From contig NZ_QJKC01000015.1 in assembly GCF_003202035.1 (NCBI RefSeq), positions 55,375-119,374 of the forward strand: a stretch of DNA of 64,000 bases. The letters run 5' to 3'. Of this stretch, positions 18,214-27,225 are shown in pieces; the stretch's first letter is position 1; every line of letters starts with the position of its first letter. Source of the stretch: Aquitalea magnusonii. Its GTDB lineage: Bacteria; Pseudomonadota; Gammaproteobacteria; Burkholderiales; Chromobacteriaceae. The translations under genes were made by a program, and so were the position numbers. The notes beneath the pieces are model-generated. The model had not been told where the DNA came from, did no database searches, and worked only from the letters and a program-made list of their open reading frames with translations.

Positions 18214-18927
18214 CTAAAGCTGGCGATGAAACATCGTCCATGGATCAGGTACATTTCTGTCGGCAAAATGCATGCGCTCTTCGCAATCCTGCAAATGCTG
18301 CCGCATGGCGTGCTGCGCCCCTTGTCGGTCTCCCCGGGACAACTGCTGCAGGATCTGCTCATGCTCATCGAATGAGCAGGCACTGCATCCCGGCTTGTCG
18401 TACAGGGCGATGATGAGCGAGGTGCGCGAACACAGGCTGTTCATCAATTCGGTCAGTACCTCGTTTTCCGCCAGACGCACCAGCTGCACATGAAAGGCAT
18501 TGGACAGGCGAATCCAGCTGACCCGGTCCTGTCGCTCGAAAGCCGCCCGCTCCTGCCGCACCATTTGCCACAACTGCTGCAGGCGATCTGGCAAATCGGG
18601 CAGGCTCAGCAATTTATCCAGAATGGCAGCCTCCACCATACGTCTGGCCTCGAACACATCGCGGGTTTCCTTGATGTCCGGCTGCGCCACAAATGCCCCG
18701 CGATTGGGCTGCAGCTCAACAATCTTGTCATGCTGCAACTGGGCCAATGCCGCTCGTACCGTGCTGCGCGAACAGGCAAACGCATCGCACAGCACGGCCT
18801 CGGTCAGCTTGACGCCTGGCCGCAGACGCTGGTCGATCACCGCATCGAAGATTTCCAGGTACAGCCGATCCACTTCGCCCGGCGGCTGGCCTTCGTCACG
18901 CCAGCTGGAGGCCGGCGGTGCAGCCAT
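18214..18927 (-). CDS. GntR-family (FadR/FCD) transcriptional regulator
   Basis: 237 residues from the ATG at 18927, chosen for the GGGGAGG box about 6 nt upstream; in-frame starts at 18969 and 19047 have no comparable box. The N-terminal winged helix 'LYLEIFDAVIDQRLRPGVKLTEAVLCDAFACSRSTVRAALAQLQHDKIVELQPNRGAFVAQP' is followed by an FCD all-helical ligand domain with 'FHVQLVRLAEN' and C-terminal His residues for metal. By position it should control the purine catabolic genes on both sides (puuE operon and uraH-puuD). The effector, perhaps urate or an ureide, is inferred. Confidence 0.9.
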   Translation of the reverse strand: MAAPPASSWRDEGQPPGEVDRLYLEIFDAVIDQRLRPGVKLTEAVLCDAFACSRSTVRAALAQLQHDKIVELQPNRGAFVAQPDIKETRDVFEARRMVEAAILDKLLSLPDLPDRLQQLWQMVRQERAAFERQDRVSWIRLSNAFHVQLVRLAENEVLTELMNSLCSRTSLIIALYDKPGCSACSFDEHEQILQQLSRGDRQGAQHAMRQHLQDCEERMHFADRNVPDPWTMFHRQL

Positions 18928-19128
18928 GACGTCCTCCCCTTCCTGCACAGGCCATTGATGATTGTTCATTTTTACAATTTCCACAATACGGTAATGACTT
19001 CCAAAATATTGTTGACAATTATCGACAGGATAAAACAATATCGTCAACTCAAATCGCCCATGCTTTGCACAACAACAACAGCCCGCCGCTCACAAACCGC
19101 GCAGGGCTGGCACATCGGAGACAAACAA
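18928..19128. promoter_or_regulatory. Divergent control region of the urate genes
   Basis: A 200-bp AT-rich gap separates the GntR gene (-) from uraH (+). A possible plus-strand promoter is TTGACA at 19012-19017 with AACAAT at 19034-19039 (16-nt spacing). Repeated ATTGT/ACAAT half-sites (about 18961, 18974, 18983, 19008-19019, 19035) could be the GntR operator. No operator is proven. Confidence 0.4.
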
Positions 19129-19482
19129 ATGGGAAAACTTTCCACACACGTGCTGGACACCATGCATGGCCGCCCCGCGGCCGGGGTGCACGGTGAGCTG
19201 TACCGGATACAAGAAGAGGGACGCACGCTGCTGCGCCGCTTTGATACCAACGAGGATGGCCGCTGCGACGAGGCGCTCCTGTCTGGTGCGGCCATGCAGG
19301 CCGGGGTGTATGAGCTGGTTTTTCATGCCGGCGACTATTTCGCCAGCCAGGGGGTGGATCTGGCACAGCCCTGTTTTGTCGATCAGGTGGTACTGCGCTT
19401 TGGCATTGCCAATCCAGCCGAAAACTATCACGTCCCGCTGGTCGTCACGCCCTGGACGTACTCGACCTACCGCGGTAGTTGA
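19129..19482 (+). CDS. uraH: 5-hydroxyisourate hydrolase
   Basis: Transthyretin-like enzyme that converts 5-hydroxyisourate to OHCU. 117 residues from the ATG at 19129 (CGGAG 8 nt upstream); a longer frame upstream is the antisense of the GntR gene. The family signatures are complete: N-terminal 'LSTHVLDTMHGRPAAGVHGELYRI', 'LFDTNEDGR'-like 'RRFDTNEDGRCDEALL', and C-terminal 'HYHVPLVVTPWTYSTYRGS'-type ending with the Y-R-G-S tetrapeptide. It is the first gene of the plus-strand pair with puuD, 28 nt apart. Confidence 0.96.
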   Translation: MGKLSTHVLDTMHGRPAAGVHGELYRIQEEGRTLLRRFDTNEDGRCDEALLSGAAMQAGVYELVFHAGDYFASQGVDLAQPCFVDQVVLRFGIANPAENYHVPLVVTPWTYSTYRGS

Positions 19483-19510
19483 CCCCTACTTTCGATCAGG
19501 AACTTCGCTC

Positions 19511-20776
19511 ATGGAAAGCTACCTCCTCGAGTTCGGCAACCTGCTGCTACGCTGGTTGCACGTGATCGCCGCCATTGCCTGGATTGGCGAGTCCATCTAC
19601 TTTGTCATGCTGGACAACAGCCTTACCCCACCCAAGGGAGAGCAAGACCCGCGTTATGACCTGCTGGGTGAGATGTCCTCGGTGCATGGCGGCGGCTTTT
19701 ATCACAACCAGAAATATCTGACCCGCCCGCCTTTTCCGCTGGATGACAAACTGCACTGGTCGTTCTGGAAGTCCTACACCACCTGGCTGTCCGGCTTTGC
19801 CTTGCTCTGCCTGCTCTATCTGAGCAACCCGGCGGTCTATCTGGCCAATCCGGCCAGCCCATGGGCCTGGGCCGCCGTGCTGACGCCGACCGAGGTCAAT
19901 ATCGCGGCCATTGCCCTGCTCATCGTCGGCTGGCTGGTTTACGACGAACTATGTCGCCGCATCAGCCCGGAAATGCAGCGCGATGGCCTGCTGAGCGTGG
20001 CAGTGGCGTTCATGATGGCCGGCGTGGCTTACTTCAGCGCCCATGTCTTCCAGGGGCGCGCCGCCTTTCTGCTGACCGGCGCGGTCATGGCCACCTGCAT
20101 GTCGGCCAATGTGCTGTTCTGGATCATCCCCGGCCAGCGGCGGATGGTGGCCGCGCTACAGGCCGGAGAAGCGCCCAATCCGCTGGATGGCAAACGCGGC
20201 AAGCAAAGATCGGTGCATAACACCTACTTCACCCTGCCGGTCGTGTTCCTGATGATCAGCAATCACTATGCCTTTGCCTATAGCAATGACACGGCCTGGT
20301 TCATCATGGTGTTGTTCATCCTGGCCGGCGCCTTGATCAGGCAATATTTTGTACTGCGTCACCGTGGCGAGAACGTACTGACCCTGCTGGCTGCCAGCGC
20401 CATCATGCTGCTGGTCATCGGCATGATTGCCGCCCCCTCCAGCACGCCGAGCGACAATGCGACTAACAGCGCAAGCGCAGCCAGCAGCCATGTCACACCC
20501 TCTGCCAGCACCCAGGCAGAGGACAAGGGCAAGGACAGCGGGATGCAGAGCGTTGCCAGTGTGCTGCATCAACGTTGCGTCGCCTGCCATGCCGCCAAAC
20601 CAAGCCAGCCGGGCTTTGCCGCAGCACCAGCGGGTATCCGGCTGGATAATGAGCGGGACATCCGCTTGCATTACCTCAAGATCAAACAGGCTGTCGCCAG
20701 CAAATACATGCCGCTGGCCAACACAACCAAGATGAGCGAAGAGGAGCGTCAACTGATTGCCCAGTGGCAGCCATAG
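19511..20776 (+). CDS. puuD: Urate hydroxylase PuuD with C-terminal cytochrome c
   Basis: Membrane-bound urate oxidase that makes 5-hydroxyisourate. 421 residues from ATG 19511. The N-terminal urate-oxidase domain has about eight membrane segments ('LLLRWLHVIAAIAWIGESIYFVMLD', 'HGGGFYHNQKYL', 'HWSFWKSYTTWLSGF', 'MSANVLFWIIPGQRRMV'). A Ser/Thr/Ala-rich linker of about 35 residues follows, then a class I cytochrome c domain with CVACH near residue 356 and Met ligand candidate 'KYMPLANTTKMS'. The haem domain implies electrons leave to the respiratory chain, not to oxygen giving peroxide. Confidence 0.95.
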   Translation: MESYLLEFGNLLLRWLHVIAAIAWIGESIYFVMLDNSLTPPKGEQDPRYDLLGEMSSVHGGGFYHNQKYLTRPPFPLDDKLHWSFWKSYTTWLSGFALLCLLYLSNPAVYLANPASPWAWAAVLTPTEVNIAAIALLIVGWLVYDELCRRISPEMQRDGLLSVAVAFMMAGVAYFSAHVFQGRAAFLLTGAVMATCMSANVLFWIIPGQRRMVAALQAGEAPNPLDGKRGKQRSVHNTYFTLPVVFLMISNHYAFAYSNDTAWFIMVLFILAGALIRQYFVLRHRGENVLTLLAASAIMLLVIGMIAAPSSTPSDNATNSASAASSHVTPSASTQAEDKGKDSGMQSVASVLHQRCVACHAAKPSQPGFAAAPAGIRLDNERDIRLHYLKIKQAVASKYMPLANTTKMSEEERQLIAQWQP

Positions 20777-20945
20777 CAAAAGCAGGCAGGACACGAAGGG
20801 AGCATGGCCCGGCTGCTGGCAGGCCGTTTGACACTGCCGGGCAACAGCTGGCTCAGCCTGTCAGCCGGTCTGCTGACGCATACAGTGGTTGAATGAAACG
20901 GCGCGACAGGGCCCGGTGTGATAAACAGCCTTGTCAGCAATCAGT

Positions 20946-20973
20946 AAGGGGCGGATTTCTCCGCCCCTTTTTT
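20946..20973. terminator. Terminator between puuD and glxR
   Basis: The stem AAGGGGCGGA/TCCGCCCCTT with loop TTTC is followed by T tract on the plus strand. It can also end the converging minus-strand gcl-hyi-glxR transcript. Confidence 0.85.
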
Positions 20974-21009
20974 CACATCCGTCTTGATGGCGGCTGGCTG
21001 CCAGCTGCC

Positions 21010-21894
21010 TTACTGGGCCGGGATGGCAAAGTCTGACAATTGCTCCAGCGCCCGGACCATGGCGCTGTGATCCCAGGCTGCCCCGCCCTGTGCCACGCAG
21101 CTATTGAATAATTGCTGTGCCAGTGCCGTTGCCGGCAGGGCCAGGGCCATTTTCTGGGCATTGGACAAGGCCAGGTTCAAGTCCTTCTGATGCAGGGAGA
21201 TGCGGAAGCCAGGATCAAAAGCCCGCTTGACCATGCGTTCGCCATGCACTTCGAGAATCCTCGACGAGGCAAAACCGCCCAGCAGCGCCTGACGCACCTT
21301 GGCCGGGTCAGCACCGGCACGTGCCGCAAACAACAGCGCTTCGCCCACCGCTTCTATCGTCAGTGCCACAATCATCTGGTTGGCCACCTTGGCTGTCTGA
21401 CCGTCACCATTTTCACCGACCCGGGTGATGTTCTTGCCCATCAATTGCAGCACCGGCAGCAAGCGCTCGAATACCGCCTGCGGCCCACCGACCATGATGG
21501 AGAGGGTTGCCGCCTTGGCTCCCACTTCGCCACCGGATACCGGTGCGTCCAGATAGTGGCCGCCCAGCTGTTCGATACGCTGGGCATACTGTTTGGTGTC
21601 CAGTGGAGAGATCGACGACATGTCGACTACAACCTTGCCGGCCAGCTCGGCCTCCGCCACTCCTCCGGCACCAAACAATACCTCGCCCACATCCGGGGTA
21701 TCCGGCAACATCAAAATGATGACTTCGGTCTGCTGGGCCACCTGCCGGGCCGTTTCACACAGCGTCAGGGGCTGGCCGGTCAGGGACGACGGCAGGCCGC
21801 TGCGCGAATTGACAAACAAGGTATGGCCGGCTTGTAGCAGATGCCCGGCCATGGGCGCGCCCATGATGCCCAGTCCAATGAATCCTATCTTCAT
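21010..21894 (-). CDS. glxR: 2-hydroxy-3-oxopropionate (tartronate semialdehyde) reductase
   Basis: Reduces tartronate semialdehyde to D-glycerate with NAD(P)H. 294 residues from the ATG 6 nt after AAGGAG (21894); the ATG two codons earlier abuts the box. The beta-hydroxyacid dehydrogenase family layout is clear: Rossmann motif 'GLGIMGAPMAGHLLQAGH', substrate-binding 'DAPVSGGEVGAK' near residue 116, and catalytic Lys in 'KVANQMIVALTIEAVGEAL'. Last gene of gcl-hyi-glxR, 20 nt after hyi. No glycerate kinase is in the window. The symbol garR would be an equal choice. Confidence 0.93.
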   Translation of the reverse strand: MKIGFIGLGIMGAPMAGHLLQAGHTLFVNSRSGLPSSLTGQPLTLCETARQVAQQTEVIILMLPDTPDVGEVLFGAGGVAEAELAGKVVVDMSSISPLDTKQYAQRIEQLGGHYLDAPVSGGEVGAKAATLSIMVGGPQAVFERLLPVLQLMGKNITRVGENGDGQTAKVANQMIVALTIEAVGEALLFAARAGADPAKVRQALLGGFASSRILEVHGERMVKRAFDPGFRISLHQKDLNLALSNAQKMALALPATALAQQLFNSCVAQGGAAWDHSAMVRALEQLSDFAIPAQ

Positions 21895-21914
21895 TGCCAT
21901 CTCCTTCTGTCTGT

Positions 21915-22694
21915 TCAGGAAAGATATTGCTTGGCCCAGGCCAGGCCGGCCTGGGTGCCATTGCGCGGTTTGTACTCGCAGCCTATCCAGCCCTGATAGC
22001 CGATTTCATCCAGCAAACGGAACAGATAGGGATAATTGATTTCGCCCGTTCCGGGCTCGTGCCGACCAGGGTTGTCAGCCAGCTGGATATGGGCGATGTG
22101 CGCCAGCTGCGACTGCAGGGTCTGCGCCAGTTCGCCTTCCATGCGCTGCATGTGATAGATGTCGTACTGGACAAACAGATTGTCACTGCCGATATCCCGT
22201 ATCAGGGCCAGTACCTGGCGGGTGCGCGATAGCGCAAATCCCGGGATGTCAAAGGTATTGATGGCCTCGACCAGCAATTTGATCCCCTCGGCCCGCAACG
22301 CATTGGCAGCAAAGCGCACATTGTTGTAGAGGGTTTCCTCCACCGTGTCGGCATCGACTCCCGCCGGACGAATGCCGGCCAGTACATTCAACTGGCGACA
22401 TCCCAAAGCCTTGGCATAGGCGATGGCTTCACCCACCCCATCCTGAAACTCGCCGACGCGGTCGGGCAGGCAGGCAATGCCACGCTCTCCGGCCTCCCAA
22501 TTCCCGGCGGGCAGGTTATGCAGCACCTGCACCAGCCTATGCTTGTCCAGCTGCTCGGCCAGCTGCAGCTTGTCGTAGGCATAGGGAAACAAGTACTCCA
22601 CACCATGGAAACCGGCAGCGGCGGCCGCCTGAAAACGCGACAGGAAATCGACCTCGCCAAACAACATGGTCAGATTGGCAGCAAATCTTGGCAT
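21915..22694 (-). CDS. hyi: Hydroxypyruvate isomerase
   Basis: Interconverts hydroxypyruvate and tartronate semialdehyde. 259 residues, TIM-barrel of the xylose-isomerase-like/AP-endonuclease 2 family. Features: 'ANLTMLFGEVDFLSRFQAAAAAGFHGVEYLFPY', 'LLVEAINTFDIPGFALSRT', 'QYDIYHMQRMEGEL', 'HIQLADNPGRHEPGTGEINYPYLFRLLDEIGYQGWIGCEYKPR', with Glu/Asp/His/Glu metal ligands. The start is preceded by GGGAGAG. It sits between gcl and glxR, the usual gcl-operon order. Confidence 0.95.
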   Translation of the reverse strand: MPRFAANLTMLFGEVDFLSRFQAAAAAGFHGVEYLFPYAYDKLQLAEQLDKHRLVQVLHNLPAGNWEAGERGIACLPDRVGEFQDGVGEAIAYAKALGCRQLNVLAGIRPAGVDADTVEETLYNNVRFAANALRAEGIKLLVEAINTFDIPGFALSRTRQVLALIRDIGSDNLFVQYDIYHMQRMEGELAQTLQSQLAHIAHIQLADNPGRHEPGTGEINYPYLFRLLDEIGYQGWIGCEYKPRNGTQAGLAWAKQYLS

Positions 22695-22724
22695 AAGACT
22701 CTCCCGATAAAGGTGGCAAGCACA

Positions 22725-24470
22725 TCAGACCGGCAGGTCGATGATGTCTTCAAACTCGTTGATGGCATTGATTTCTGCCCCCATGGCGATATTGGTGACT
22801 CTTTCCAGAATGACCTCCACCACCACCGGCACCGCATGCTGTTCCATCAGCCGCTGTGCCTCGGCCAGGCCGGATGCCAGCTGCGCCGGGTCGCGCACGC
22901 GCACGGCCTTGCAGCCCAGCCCCTCCACCACGCGAACATGATCGACACCATAACTGCCCAGTTCCGGGGCATTGATGTTTTCAAAACTGAGCTGCACGCA
23001 GTAATCGATATCAAACTGACGCTGCGCCTGACGAATCAGGCCGAGGTAGCTGTTATTCACCAAGACATGGATGTAGGGGACACGGAACTGTGCGCCAACG
23101 GCCAGTTCTTCCAGCATGAACTGGAAGTCGTAATCACCGGAAATGGCGACGACAGCGGTAGAGGGGTCCGCCACCTTGGCGCCGATGGCGGCCGGAATGG
23201 TCCAGCCCAGCGGGCCGGCCTGGCCGCAATTGATCCAGTTGCGCGGGTGATAGACATGCAGGAATTGCGCTGCCGCAATCTGCGACAGGCCGATGGTGCT
23301 GACATAGCGGGTGTTCTTGCCGAAAAAGCGGTTCATTTCCTCGTATACCCGCATTGGCTTGATCGGTACGTTGCCATGATCACTACGGCGCAGCATGCTG
23401 CTCTTGCGGCGCTGGCAGGCATCGCGCCACTGCGGACGCGTCGGCAAACGCCCCTGCTCCTGCCATTCGCGGGCGATATCGATCAGCAGGCTCAGCGCGC
23501 TGGCGGCATCGGACACGATGCCGTAATCAGGAGCAAACACCCGACCAATCTGGGTGGGTTCGATATCGATATGCACGAACTTGCGCCCGGCGGTATAGAC
23601 ATCGACCGAACCGGTATGACGATTGGCCCAGCGATTACCGATACCAAGGACAAAATCCGCCGCCAGCAAGCTGGCATTGCCGTAGCGGTGGGAGGTTTGC
23701 AGGCCGGCCATCCCTGCCATCAGCGGATGGTCGTCCGGTATGCAGCCCCAGCCCATCAGCGTGGGAATCACCGGCACCTGCACGATCTCGGCAAAGGTGG
23801 TCAGCAGTGTCGACGCATTGGCATTGATGACGCCGCCGCCGGCGACGATCAACGGACGCTCTGCCTCGAGCAGCATGCTCAATGCCTTTTCCAGCTGGGC
23901 ACGGCTGGCGGTCGGCTTGAACACGGCCAGCGGCTGATAGGTTTCCGGGTCGAAATCGATCTCGGCCATCTGCACATCAAAAGGCAGGTCGAGCAAGACC
24001 GGACCCGGGCGACCGGAACGCATCAGGTGAAAGGCCTGCTGCAAGGCACCCGGCAGTTGGGCCGGTTCCATCACGGTTGTCGTCCACTTGGCCACCGGCC
24101 GGGCGATCTCCTTGATGTCGACGGCCTGGAAATCTTCCTTGTGCAAGCGGGAACGCGGCGCCTGGCCGGTGATGCACAGAATGGGAATGGAGTCGGCCGC
24201 GGCAGAATACAGGCCGGTAATCATGTCGGTACCCGCCGGACCTGATGTGCCAATGCAGACGCCGATATTGCCGGCACGGGCGCGGGTGTATCCCTCGGCC
24301 ATGTGCGATGCGCCTTCCACATGGCGCGCCAGCAGATGGCGGATGCCGCCGATCTTTTTCATGGCGGCATACAGCGGGTTGATGGCGGCTCCCGGTACGC
24401 CAAAAACCGTGTCCACGCCCTCCTTGCTCAAGATATGAACGGCTGCTTCGATTGCTCTCATTTTGGCCAT
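22725..24470 (-). CDS. gcl: Glyoxylate carboligase (tartronate-semialdehyde synthase)
   Basis: ThDP enzyme joining two glyoxylate to tartronate semialdehyde and CO2. 581 residues from ATG 24470, placed by AGGAG; a 30-codon extension upstream has no box. N-terminal '[29 protein letters not shown]', where glyoxylate carboligases have Val in place of the catalytic Glu of other ThDP enzymes ('FGVPGAA' is consistent). Central 'LLVDIDPTQIGR'-like '[19 protein letters not shown]'; C-terminal ThDP motif '[39 protein letters not shown]'. It heads the gcl-hyi-glxR operon; a palindromic operator candidate is at 24559-24585. Confidence 0.96.
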   Translation of the reverse strand: MAKMRAIEAAVHILSKEGVDTVFGVPGAAINPLYAAMKKIGGIRHLLARHVEGASHMAEGYTRARAGNIGVCIGTSGPAGTDMITGLYSAAADSIPILCITGQAPRSRLHKEDFQAVDIKEIARPVAKWTTTVMEPAQLPGALQQAFHLMRSGRPGPVLLDLPFDVQMAEIDFDPETYQPLAVFKPTASRAQLEKALSMLLEAERPLIVAGGGVINANASTLLTTFAEIVQVPVIPTLMGWGCIPDDHPLMAGMAGLQTSHRYGNASLLAADFVLGIGNRWANRHTGSVDVYTAGRKFVHIDIEPTQIGRVFAPDYGIVSDAASALSLLIDIAREWQEQGRLPTRPQWRDACQRRKSSMLRRSDHGNVPIKPMRVYEEMNRFFGKNTRYVSTIGLSQIAAAQFLHVYHPRNWINCGQAGPLGWTIPAAIGAKVADPSTAVVAISGDYDFQFMLEELAVGAQFRVPYIHVLVNNSYLGLIRQAQRQFDIDYCVQLSFENINAPELGSYGVDHVRVVEGLGCKAVRVRDPAQLASGLAEAQRLMEQHAVPVVVEVILERVTNIAMGAEINAINEFEDIIDLPV

Positions 24471-24558
24471 GGATTGCTCCTGAATTAGGCCGGCCTCACC
24501 ACCTTGGTCATGGCCCAGCATGGCTTCAACTATCCCGCAGCACAGAAACATAGTCAAC

Positions 24559-24585
24559 AAATAATGGAAATGGTTTCCATTATTT
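24559..24585. promoter_or_regulatory. Perfect palindrome, candidate IclR/AllR-type operator of gcl
   Basis: Two 12-nt arms (AAATAATGGAAA and its exact complement) flank a 3-nt TGG spacer, 89 nt upstream of the gcl start and about 170 nt from the divergent IclR gene. The TGGAAA-n3-TTTCCA core resembles operators of IclR-family regulators of allantoin/glyoxylate genes. That link is inferred; the symmetry is directly visible. Confidence 0.6.
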
Positions 24586-24755
24586 TGTTTTTTGATAATT
24601 TTTCCATTAAAATCATTTTGTTACACAAATAAAAATAAAGAAAACAAATACCAAAACACAAAAAAACTGCCATGCCATCAGTAATAGCTACACCCAACTG
24701 TACCTAAGGCGTAAAATCGCAACGAACTTCCCATCCGCCCATGCCACGAGGACAT

Positions 24756-25598
24756 ATGGCCAAAGCCGACAGCACCCCGCGCCCCCCCACCCGCAAACGC
24801 GCCGATGGCGGAAGCGCCAGTACAGGCCAGGTGCAGTCACTGACCCGCGGTCTGGTATTGCTGGAGCGAATTGCCGAAGCGCCTGCCGGCATCATGCTGA
24901 CCGACCTTTCCATGCAGGTGGGCCTGCCCAATTCCACCACCCACCGCTTGCTCAGCACCATGCAGCAAATGGGTTTTGTGCAGCAGACCGGCGATTTGGG
25001 ACTATGGAGCATCGGTGTGCGGGCCTTTACCGTAGGCAGCGGCTTTCTTGGCAGCCGCGACCTGTCCACCCTCGCAATGCCGGTATTGCGCCGCACCATG
25101 GAGGCCGCCGGTGAGACCAGCAATCTGGTGGTGTTCGACACCGATGCCTGGCAAAGCGTGGTGGTGGGCCAAGTGCAATGCCGCGAACTGATGCGCATGC
25201 TCGCACCGATTGGCGGTCGCCTGCCCTTGCACGCCTCAGCCGCAGGCAAGGCTTTTCTGGCGGCCCAGGATGCAGAACACCTGAACCGCATCTTGCAAAA
25301 AACCGGCTTGCCGCATTACACCGAGCACACCATCACCACCCCCGCCCTGCTCAAGGAACAGCTAGTGCGGATTCAGCAACAGGGCTTTGCATTTGACGAT
25401 GGCGAACATGCACTGGGCCTGCGCTGCGTGGCCAGTTGCATCTATGACGAAAGCAGTCAGGCATTCGCCGCCATCTCGGTATCCGGCCCGAAATCGCGCA
25501 TCCCGGATGAGCGCGTCACCCATCTGGGATCGCTGGTCATGCAGGCTGCCAGCGAGATCACCCAGCACTATGGCGGCAAACCCAGGAAAAGCAGCTGA
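24756..25598 (+). CDS. IclR-family transcriptional regulator (AllR-like)
   Basis: 280 residues from ATG 24756, preceded by ACGAGGA; an in-frame ATG at 24741 is an alternative giving 285. After a basic, disordered N-terminus, the winged helix runs 'VQSLTRGLVLLERIAEAPAGIMLTDLSMQVGLPNSTTHRLLSTMQQMGFV'. The effector domain then contains 'RLPLHASAAGKAFLAAQ' and 'DDGEHALGLRCVASCIYDESSQAFAAISVSGP'. E. coli AllR, in the same family, represses gcl and allantoin genes and responds to glyoxylate/allantoin; the same role is inferred from its divergent placement next to gcl. It is followed by a very symmetrical terminator. Confidence 0.92.
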   Translation: MAKADSTPRPPTRKRADGGSASTGQVQSLTRGLVLLERIAEAPAGIMLTDLSMQVGLPNSTTHRLLSTMQQMGFVQQTGDLGLWSIGVRAFTVGSGFLGSRDLSTLAMPVLRRTMEAAGETSNLVVFDTDAWQSVVVGQVQCRELMRMLAPIGGRLPLHASAAGKAFLAAQDAEHLNRILQKTGLPHYTEHTITTPALLKEQLVRIQQQGFAFDDGEHALGLRCVASCIYDESSQAFAAISVSGPKSRIPDERVTHLGSLVMQAASEITQHYGGKPRKSS

Positions 25599-25612
25599 AA
25601 CCTGCGCGGCTA

Positions 25613-25658
25613 GCCATAAAAAAAGCTCTGCATGCATTTGCAGAGCTTTTTTTATGGC
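25613..25658. terminator. Bidirectional terminator between the IclR gene and ispH
   Basis: Two perfect 20-nt arms around a 6-nt loop (TGCATT). The core stem is AGCTCTGCA/TGCAGAGCT with A7 on the left and T7 on the right, so it works in both directions. Confidence 0.92.
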
Positions 25659-25671
25659 ATCGCCACCAGCG

Positions 25672-26604
25672 TTATTTGTCGCGCAAGCCCGCCGGCAACG
25701 CGAATACTGTCGACTCCTCCACACCGTCCAGCTCGGCAACGTCTTGCGCACCATATTGACGGATCTGTTCGATGACAGCCTGCACCAGCACTTCCGGCGC
25801 ACTGGCACCGGCAGTCACGCCCACCCGCTGCTTGCCGGCAAACCAGGCTTCCTGCAGCAGGCTGGCATTGTCGACCATATATGCATCAACCCCCTTCAGC
25901 GCCGCGACTTCACGCAGGCGATTGGAGTTGGAGCTATTGGGCGATCCCACCACGATCACGATATCGCACTCGTCGGCCAGCACCTTGACGGCATCCTGGC
26001 GATTCTGCGTGGCATAGCAGATATCGTCCTTTTTCGGACTGGTAATACCCGGGAAACGTGCTTTCAGGGCAGTGATGATGTCGCGGGTTTCATCCACCGA
26101 CAGCGTGGTCTGGCTGACATAGGACAAGGCTTGCGGATTGCGCACCTGCAGCTTGGCGACATCGGCAACGTTTTCCACCAGATACATGCCGCCCTCCACC
26201 TGCCCCATGGTGCCCTCCACCTCAGGATGGCCGGCATGGCCGATCATGATGATTTCCATTGCTGCCTGGTGCATGCGCTTGACCTCGACATGCACCTTGG
26301 TGACCAGTGGACAGGTGGCATCGAACACTTGCAGGCCCAGCGCCTCGGCTTCGGCGCGCACCGACAGCGGCACACCGTGCGCCGAATACACCAGGGTGCT
26401 GCCTGCCGGCACATCCCTCAGCTCTTCAATGAACACCGCCCCCTTGGCGCGCAGGTTTTCCACCACGAAGCGGTTGTGTACCACCTCGTGACGCACATAA
26501 ATGGGGGCGCCAAACTTTTCGATGGCACGCTCGACGATGGCGATGGCCCGGTCTACCCCGGCACAAAAGCCACGGGGATTGGCCAGCATGATGGTCTTCG
26601 TCAT
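25672..26604 (-). CDS. ispH: 4-hydroxy-3-methylbut-2-enyl diphosphate reductase
   Basis: Last step of the MEP isoprenoid pathway, giving IPP and DMAPP; an iron-sulfur enzyme. 310 residues from ATG 26604 (AAGGAT upstream). The three cluster cysteines are in '[13 protein letters not shown]', '[15 protein letters not shown]' and '[14 protein letters not shown]'. The substrate-binding 'HGVP', '[11 protein letters not shown]' and '[13 protein letters not shown]' segments are present. Last gene of ribF-ileS-lspA-ispH. The FKBP gene often found between lspA and ispH is not here; slyD lies at 42787. Confidence 0.97.
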   Translation of the reverse strand: MTKTIMLANPRGFCAGVDRAIAIVERAIEKFGAPIYVRHEVVHNRFVVENLRAKGAVFIEELRDVPAGSTLVYSAHGVPLSVRAEAEALGLQVFDATCPLVTKVHVEVKRMHQAAMEIIMIGHAGHPEVEGTMGQVEGGMYLVENVADVAKLQVRNPQALSYVSQTTLSVDETRDIITALKARFPGITSPKKDDICYATQNRQDAVKVLADECDIVIVVGSPNSSNSNRLREVAALKGVDAYMVDNASLLQEAWFAGKQRVGVTAGASAPEVLVQAVIEQIRQYGAQDVAELDGVEESTVFALPAGLRDK

Positions 26605-26657
26605 CAGCAATCCTTACAGAAAGACCGCCGCCAGCGGCGACGGTACAAAAACGGGTA

Positions 26658-27161
26658 TCAGGCAGATTTGGGCTGTTTCATGCTGTCCAGCACCATCAGC
26701 ACGGCACCGACACAGATGAAGGAGTCAGCCAGATTGAAGGCCGGGTAGTACCAGCTGTGCTGGTAATGCACCAGGATGAAATCCACCACATGGCCATAGG
26801 CCAGACGGTCGATCACATTGCCGATGGCGCCACCGATGATGAAGCTGGCTGCGACATTCATCAGGCCGGTAAAGCGTCCCTTGATGATGTTCCATCCCAG
26901 ATAGCCGGACACACCCAGCGCCAGCAGGGTGAACAAATACTTTTGCCAGCCTCCGGCATCGCGCAGAAAGCTGAAGGCAGCGCCCGGATTGTAGATCAGG
27001 GTAAAGCTGAAATAGCCGGGAATGACATCCCGCATTTCGCCAAACTGGTACTGGCTGTTGAAATAGATCTTGGACAACTGGTCCAGCACGATGACCAGCA
27101 GCACCAGCCCCATCCACTTGGGCCAGCTTTTGGCGTGAGGCGCACTCATTACGGATTCCAT
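26658..27161 (-). CDS. lspA: Lipoprotein signal peptidase (signal peptidase II)
   Basis: Inner-membrane aspartyl protease that removes signal peptides from prolipoproteins. 167 residues, four membrane segments. The catalytic Asp pair is in 'GGAIGNVIDRLAYGHVVDFI' and 'FNLADSFICVGAVLM', with 'YNPGAAFSFL' earlier. It lies between ileS and ispH in the usual order. Several predicted lipoproteins in this window (bamC, 41037, 50169, 50846) would be its substrates. Confidence 0.96.
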   Translation of the reverse strand: MESVMSAPHAKSWPKWMGLVLLVIVLDQLSKIYFNSQYQFGEMRDVIPGYFSFTLIYNPGAAFSFLRDAGGWQKYLFTLLALGVSGYLGWNIIKGRFTGLMNVAASFIIGGAIGNVIDRLAYGHVVDFILVHYQHSWYYPAFNLADSFICVGAVLMVLDSMKQPKSA

Positions 27162-27225
27162 TGCATTACATCCCTTGCCGCCAGGACGCTCCCGGGTCCA
27201 GACCCGGGAGCCGAATCAGGCCAGA

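Noticed and set aside
22518..24245. 575-residue plus-strand frame opposite gcl/hyi
   Set aside because: Antisense shadow; composition is His/Gln/Arg-rich and it crosses a gene boundary.
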